From Pezicula radicicola (taxonomy: Eukaryota > Ascomycota > Leotiomycetes > Helotiales > Dermateaceae): a stretch of 64,000 bases of DNA. The position numbers were made by a program, and so were the translations under genes. The notes beneath the pieces are model-generated. The model was not told the DNA's origin and made no database searches. It saw only the letters and a program-made list of their open reading frames with translations. The stretch spans positions 892,549 to 956,548 of the forward strand of contig PDUO01000022.1 of assembly GCA_003008705.1 (NCBI GenBank), in the 5' to 3' direction. Of the stretch, positions 58,371 to 64,000 are shown piece after piece (the first letter of the stretch is position 1; every line of letters begins with the position of its first letter).

Positions 58371-59676
58371 ATACATGAGACTAGGTGAGAGGTACACCTT
58401 GTTATTATACATTCTTGGAAGTCGAAAATTGCATATGCAATACTCGGCATACTGCATAATTGTCGTTTTCGGTTTGTTCTGTTGCAGATAAGCGATAATA
58501 GTGGAGACTGTTAAGCGATAATAAAAGGGGGGGGGCAAGACCGGTATCTTGGTTCTAGTGTGGAGGATTTAAGATCAAAGGTCACAATTTATTCTTCTGT
58601 TCAAGTCTATTTGTTGAGAGGAAAGTTAAATCTTTGTATCAACAAGTAGAGCTTCTTTAATTCAATTAATGTCTGCTACCAGTTAGTTACTAATCTAAGC
58701 TACTGAGAATCATAGCTATGGCTTTCACAAATTCTTTAATGCTATTTTAGGCAAATGCTTGTTTTAAAACGTTGTAAATTTCTTTCTAGTCATAAATACA
58801 AATCTTGTGGGTATTATTTGACGTTGACTATACCTGAATTAAGGACATGATTAAAGTTCTAGATATAATTGTCGCTCTTCAGAAAGTACGGTGAATAATG
58901 TCTGTTCTGAGAGATGTGCGTTATGGGAAGAGCAAAACTCGATTGTTTGAGAGATAATATATTCTTGTACCCTTGATATATTTAACTTAGCAATTTTAGA
59001 ATATGAGTTTTAAGTTAAAACCTTTAACAACGGTCTTATAATTGCACCTCCGACAAAGACCTTCCAGCTATGGCCTTATTATTGCTGTAGCAACTGTGAA
59101 TATTTAGAATGATTCCATTGAGAAGCAACATAAAACAATGAATGTGCACATTTAGTGCTGAGCAGTTTTGACTTGGGGGACAGCTTTGAATGTGCGATGA
59201 GCGATCATACCCTAAAAGGAAAATTGGTGCGTGGTTTAATTCATCTTTTCTGTAAAAAAGCATATAGGGTTCAAGGATGTACTTGTTGAGGCTTGCCGAT
59301 TAAAGTAACTCGTATTAGTTAGTCTGCATCAAGCAGCGCTTTGTGCATCAGCGGGCAATTGAGTTTCACCAGTTTTCTCGCTTAGATGTCTGTTTGGCTG
59401 AAAACAAGGCGATTTCCTTTGGGAAATACCGTGACTTGCATATGTGTTACCTCGCTGTATTATCCGGAAGTTTTTATTGGAGATATGCAATGCATGTAAG
59501 CACTGGAGTTATAGTTTGAGGAGGGGTTCTGGTTATGACGGAATGTTGTAACTTTCGAACTTTGTTTCGGTTCTTATATATTCCCCGCAGTTGTGAGTAT
59601 GAAAGCAAAGAAAAACAAAACCTGAATGCTTATATCTAGTCACGAAAAGTCCCTTTCAAGTTCATCAACATTGAAA
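58371..59676. promoter_or_regulatory. AT-rich gap and promoter of the P450-reductase gene
   Basis: The left 900 bases are AT-rich with no supported gene. A TATATA box at 59575-59580 lies about 97 bp upstream of the chosen start. An in-frame ATG at 59626 would add 17 residues (a Ser-rich MLISSHEKS start); the downstream ATG fits family starts better. Confidence 0.5.
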
Positions 59677-62600
59677 ATGACGTCTGAAAATTCGAAGAAC
59701 CTCCTTCCCATTCCCCAAGTCCCAAAGCACCTATATGGTCTTCTTGGGAACCTCCCCGATGTTGACCCCTCCTTTTTCATGAGATCGGTCTGGCATTTGG
59801 AAGCTCTGTATGGCGATATCTTCGAGTTAGACTTGCTCAATCGAAAAGCAATTGTGGTTTCCAGCTATGCGCTCGCTAAAGAGGTCCTCGATGATGATCG
59901 TTTCGAGAAGCTCGTTTCTGGAGGTTTGACCGAGCTTCGGCCCTTGATCAAGGATGGTTTGTTTACTGCATTTCCAGAAGAAATTGTAAGTTAAGTTATT
60001 TATAGAAGATGAGAGAAACTGATAAGTGTAGAATTGGCACAAAGCTCACCGGATCCTGATGCCTGTCTTTGGTCCACTTGCAGTGCGAAAAATGTTCGAT
60101 GGACAGATGGATATTGCGTCCCAATTGATCCTGAAATGGGATAGAATGGGACCCAATAATGCGATATCTTGTTCCGATGACTTCACTAGGTGAGGTACCT
60201 TTCTCCTGTTGAAAAAAAGAGAGACGAAAAAAGCGCCTTGCTAACAAGGACCCCCATAGACTTGCGTTCGATACTATCGGATTGTGTGCATACAGCTACC
60301 GCTTCAACAACTTTTACGCCGATAAGATGCACCCTTTCGCTACCCAGATGGCAGATGCTCTTATTGAGGCCGGAAAACGTTCATCTCGCACCAAGTTAGA
60401 GACGTCCCTGAGATATTTTTCTTACAAGGAATTCCAGCAGAATGTGACTGCTATGCATCAACTCTGCGACGAAATTGTGGATGACAGAGTCAAAAACCCC
60501 CAACCCGACAACAAGGATTTATTAGGCGTGATGCTCAACGTCGCCGATCCGGAAACGGGAGAAAAACTCGACACAGAGACCGTTCGCTACAATATGGTGA
60601 CTTTTCTTGTAAGTGTTTCTTGCAACATATTTTGCCATCAGACTGATTCGTTTTTAGATAGCAGGACACGAGACCACTAGTGGAACTCTCTCTTTCCTGT
60701 TTTACTATCTTCTCAAAAACCCCGACACTTACCACAAGGCACAACGTGAAGTGGATGAAGTTGTTGGCAACGACCCATTAACAGTCAACCGCTTGTCACA
60801 ACTCAAATATATCGACGCTTGCATCAAAGAAACACTTCGTTTCCAAGGACCAATCGGTGCGGTGACTCGACATGCAAAACATGAAGGTGAAGTTATCGGT
60901 GGCAAGTATGCAGTGGATACCAAGACAGGCATTGTCTGTAACCTCAAGGGAATCCATCGAGATCCTGCTGTTTGGGGAGATGATGCCGGAGAATTCAAAC
61001 CAGAGAGAATGTTGGATTTTAAAAATATTCCGGCTGGTGCTTGGAAGCCTTTTGGGACTGGGATTCGAGCTTGTATTGGTCGTGCTTTTGCTGAGCAGGA
61101 GATGCTTATTAATGTTGCGCTTATCTTACAACGATTTCAAGTCGAGATGGCAGATCCTTCTTACACTTTGGGTATATCTCCTTTGACTTGGATTTCATAA
61201 TGAATTAAGCTGACGACTGATACAGAGCTCAAATCTACATTGACGATGAAGCCTGCCGACTTCAGCATCAAGGTCCGAAGACGTCCGAACAAGAGCGTCA
61301 TGGTGGGACTACAGTCATCTGGTCAAGATACTTCCAAGGCCTCTAATGGTGCTCACAAAGAAGACCCCAAAGCAAAAGACAGCAATGAAAAAGAAATCCT
61401 CATCCTGTACGGTTCCAACGCAGGTACCTGCCGGGCATACGCCGATGATCTAGCAGAAAACGCAGGGCAATTCGGCTTTTCTGCTAAAGTCAAAGTACTC
61501 GATACAGCAATCGAAGATCTACCAACTAAATCTCCAGTGGTAATAATAGCACCAAGTTACGAGGGTAAACCGGCAGACAATGCTAAGAAATTTGTTTCGT
61601 GGCTTGAAGTCAACGCGAGTCAACAGCAAAAGTTCCAAGGAGTTCAATATGCACTTTTTGGTGTGGGAAATAGTGAATGGGCTTCTACTTTTCATAAAGT
61701 TCCTAAGAGGGTTGATGAGTTGATGAGTAGTATGGGTGCTACGACAGTCCATCAAACTGGATTTGTTGATGTCAAGACTGATACTGTTGGTCCTTGGGAG
61801 GAATGGTGTGAAGGGTTTTGGCCTAAAGTGACCGGCAATGCTGCATCTGTGCCCACTGTTGGTTTGCAAGTGAAGATTGAGAAAGCAGACCAAGCTTCTA
61901 GTTTTGGAGAGGCTGAACCGTCTTTGGGTATTGTTAAGGAGAACTTTAAGCTCGCTGACAGCACGGTTGGTCCGGCGAAGATGCATATGGAAATTAAATT
62001 ACCGGAGAACACGACTTATCAAACAGGTGAGTTGCGTAATGCACAGTTTTACCATTTCAAGCTAACCAGAGCGCCAAGGGGACTACATGGTCATTCACCC
62101 ATATAATCACCACGACGATGTTCGTCGGGTCTTGAGTAGGTTTAAGCTGCGTGCCGGTGACACCGTGGAAATCAGCGACACCAACAAAGCTTTCTTGGCA
62201 AGACTACCCCAAAACCAAACCTATTCAATAACACACTAACCAATTTTACAGATTACCAAAGGGCCTGTGACTGTCTACGTTCTGTTGGCATCTAAGGTTG
62301 AACTGAGTACACCAGTCACTCAACGACAACTTGAGAAGCTGAGCAGTATTTCAACTGACTCTGCGGAAGAGGCTTCAATCAAGGCCATGGCATCAGACAA
62401 AACCTTCGCAACAGAAGTGCTCGCTAAACGTTTTTCCATCCTTGATGTCCTCGAAGACTTTCCAAGTTGCAATCTCAGCTTCCCAGAGTATCTAGATTTG
62501 CTCAAGCCACTGACTCCTCGTCAATACTCGATTTCTTCATTCCCGATGGTCTCGGACAACATGGAAACCAACGCAATCGCTGCTTCTATCACTTATGACG

Positions 62601-63220
62601 TGCACGAGTGCCCAGCTTGGAGTGGAAAGAATCGCGTCTTCCACGGCGTTGCATCATCGTACTTAGCTGATTGCAAACCAGGTAATCAGATATTGTGTTC
62701 TGTCCGTCCCACAAACGCTGCTTTCCACCTGCCATCCAAAACCGAGACACCTATCATTCTCATTGCTGCCGGGACAGGAATTGCTCCGATGCGCGGCTTT
62801 ATTCAAGAACGTGCAGCCATACTTGAAGCTGGGGGCAAGACCCTCGGTCCAGCGCTCCTCTACTTTGGATGCCGTGATTTTGAAGAGGATTACATTTACA
62901 AGAAAGAACTGGAACACTGGGAAGCTCTCGGGGCTATCAGTGTACGCTCATGCTTCTCGAAAAGGGCCCCTTCTAATGATGACCATCATTATCAGTATAC
63001 ATCTCACCGCTTGTATGCTGAACGAGACGAGGTTGCTGGTTTGTTTGCGAAGGGAGCTAAGATCTTTGTCTGTGGTTCTGCAAGCAAGATTGCGAAAAGC
63101 ACTGCTGAAACTTGCATCAAGATCTGGTTGGAATGGCACCCCGACAAGAGTCAGAAAGATGCTGAAGAGTGGCTTGATCAACAGCGTGAGACTCGATACG
63201 TGAGTGATGTTTTTGGTTGA
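59677..63220 (+). CDS. Self-sufficient cytochrome P450-reductase fusion, CYP505/P450foxy type (1072 aa)
   Basis: Seven exons: 59677-59985, 60032-60189, 60260-60608, 60658-61171, 61226-62026, 62079-62197 and 62252-63220; total 3219 nt in frame. The P450 part has the I-helix AGHETT (274-279), ExxR (E330, R333) and haem loop PFGTGIRACIG with Cys411. After a linker comes the flavodoxin domain with FMN loop LILYGSNAGTCRAY (from 502), then the FAD domain (RQYSISSF) and NADPH site (IILIAAGTGIAPMRGF, LYFGCRD). Relatives of Bacillus P450BM3 and Fusarium P450foxy hydroxylate fatty acids near the omega end without a partner reductase. Length and motif order are normal and no lesion was seen. The sixth intron begins GCAAGA, a GC-AG intron: no GT donor is available, and the join NKAFL-ITKGPVTVYVLLAS matches the family. 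Confidence 0.95.
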
Positions 63221-64000
63221 ACTGGACGGTGCTTTGGATGTGTACTTCGTAGCAGCAAACAATCTAGCTCGCTCTCTCGTCACATAGGGTTTATTAAACT
63301 TTGGCGCTTTCTTATCAGGTCGTCTTTCCTTCAAGTCTCCAGTTTGTAGAGTTCTTGTGATATGTTGCTTTCGGATTTGGCGCGTTGGATTTCCAGGGTC
63401 ATCTCCACAAAAATCGATAGTAGCAGTATAGTAAACATCGTCGATGCATAAAAACAGATGATAAGCACTTTGTGGTTAACGTCTGATATAAAACAAGACG
63501 TGATCGAAAGTCGCTATTCTCATAAGCAGTCCCAAGCCGTATCCCCCAAGACGTACCAAAACATCGACGATGTCACACCACTGCACCTGCGAGAGTAGCC
63601 AGTTGGTTTGGACTCAGCATGCTCGTGCTGGTCGTTGATGCAATGACTCGTCACAACCAGACCAACTACTGCGTTATCACGAAGCGGAAACCCCGCACCA
63701 ATGACCATATTTTGGTTGATTGGTGCTGCACACCGCACAAAGAGCGACCTGCTGGAGTGCTGCTCATATCTCCAGAGATACGAAACAGTTAAGACCGGAA
63801 ACAGGAAAATGTAGGTTGATCACGAGGCCGTATGTTGTATGTACATCGAATATTATTCATGAGAGAGAAACAAATAAAAAAAGCAAAGTTCGAGGGAAGA
63901 GCCCGTAGATAAAGGGTCCCGAGATAAGAGAGCTGTCCAGTCCGGAACCTAACCCTAACAGGGCGAATACAGAGAGATGGCTTGGCGAGATAAAGCCCGG
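63221..64000. other. 3' flank, no gene recognised
   Basis: Downstream region of the P450 gene to the right edge. Two copies of CCTAAC/CCCTAA occur at about 63947-63959. No supported gene. Confidence 0.4.

Overview
The window is nuclear DNA of a filamentous ascomycete (Pezizomycotina; Helotiales/Leotiomycetes is my guess, low certainty). The evidence is short introns (about 50-200 nt) with GTANGT donors and CTAAC-type branch sites, many Zn2Cys6/HET/fungal-specific families, long disordered proteins, and AT-rich gene-free islands poor in CA/TG and rich in TA, as left by repeat-induced point mutation (RIP).

Layout. 1-8.4 kb: the 5' end of an uncharacterised membrane-anchored protein, then a giant coiled-coil protein gene that I join from two reading frames across an intron. 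8.4-14.5 kb: RIP-like AT-rich DNA with a MITE-like element and a tRNA-like repeat, a zinc-free MDR dehydrogenase, two unrecognised genes or fragments and an 18-bp tandem array. 14.6-22.9 kb: ordinary genes, namely a GH17 beta-1,3-glucanase, a PQ-loop vacuolar-type transporter, an NAD(P)-binding reductase, an SRPK-like kinase and a DUF2306 membrane protein. 23-28.6 kb: accessory DNA with a decayed HET/ankyrin gene, a helicase fragment and a small element with inverted ends that carry the same 18-bp motif. 28.8-41.4 kb: a metabolic block, with an MBL-fold hydrolase divergent from an FAD monooxygenase, a C2H2+Zn2Cys6 regulator, and a CaiB/BaiF CoA-transferase divergent from an AtuA-like (DUF1446) gene. 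42.4-45.1 kb: a frameshifted Zn2Cys6 regulator with a possible 45-aa membrane peptide gene inside its first intron, and a small four-helix membrane protein. 45-50 kb: gene-poor, with a (GAAA)n microsatellite. 50.2-54.2 kb: a 1311-aa disordered protein with a predicted N-myristoylation start. 55.2-58.4 kb: two pseudogenes, a HET gene and a relative of the uncharacterised fungal family seen at the left edge. 59.7-63.2 kb: an intact self-sufficient cytochrome P450-reductase fusion (CYP505 type), with one GC-AG intron.

How the genes may work together. The 28.8-41.4 kb block has two divergent pairs with shared promoters and a dedicated-looking regulator. It reads like a small catabolic cluster: oxygenation, hydrolysis, CoA activation, and an AtuA-type step known from acyclic terpene degradation. 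This is inference. The HET genes, frameshifts, nonsense codons and dispersed 18-bp repeats mark the surrounding DNA as fast-decaying accessory sequence. Exon joins were worked out by hand; each multi-exon model given as complete keeps the frame through to its stop codon.
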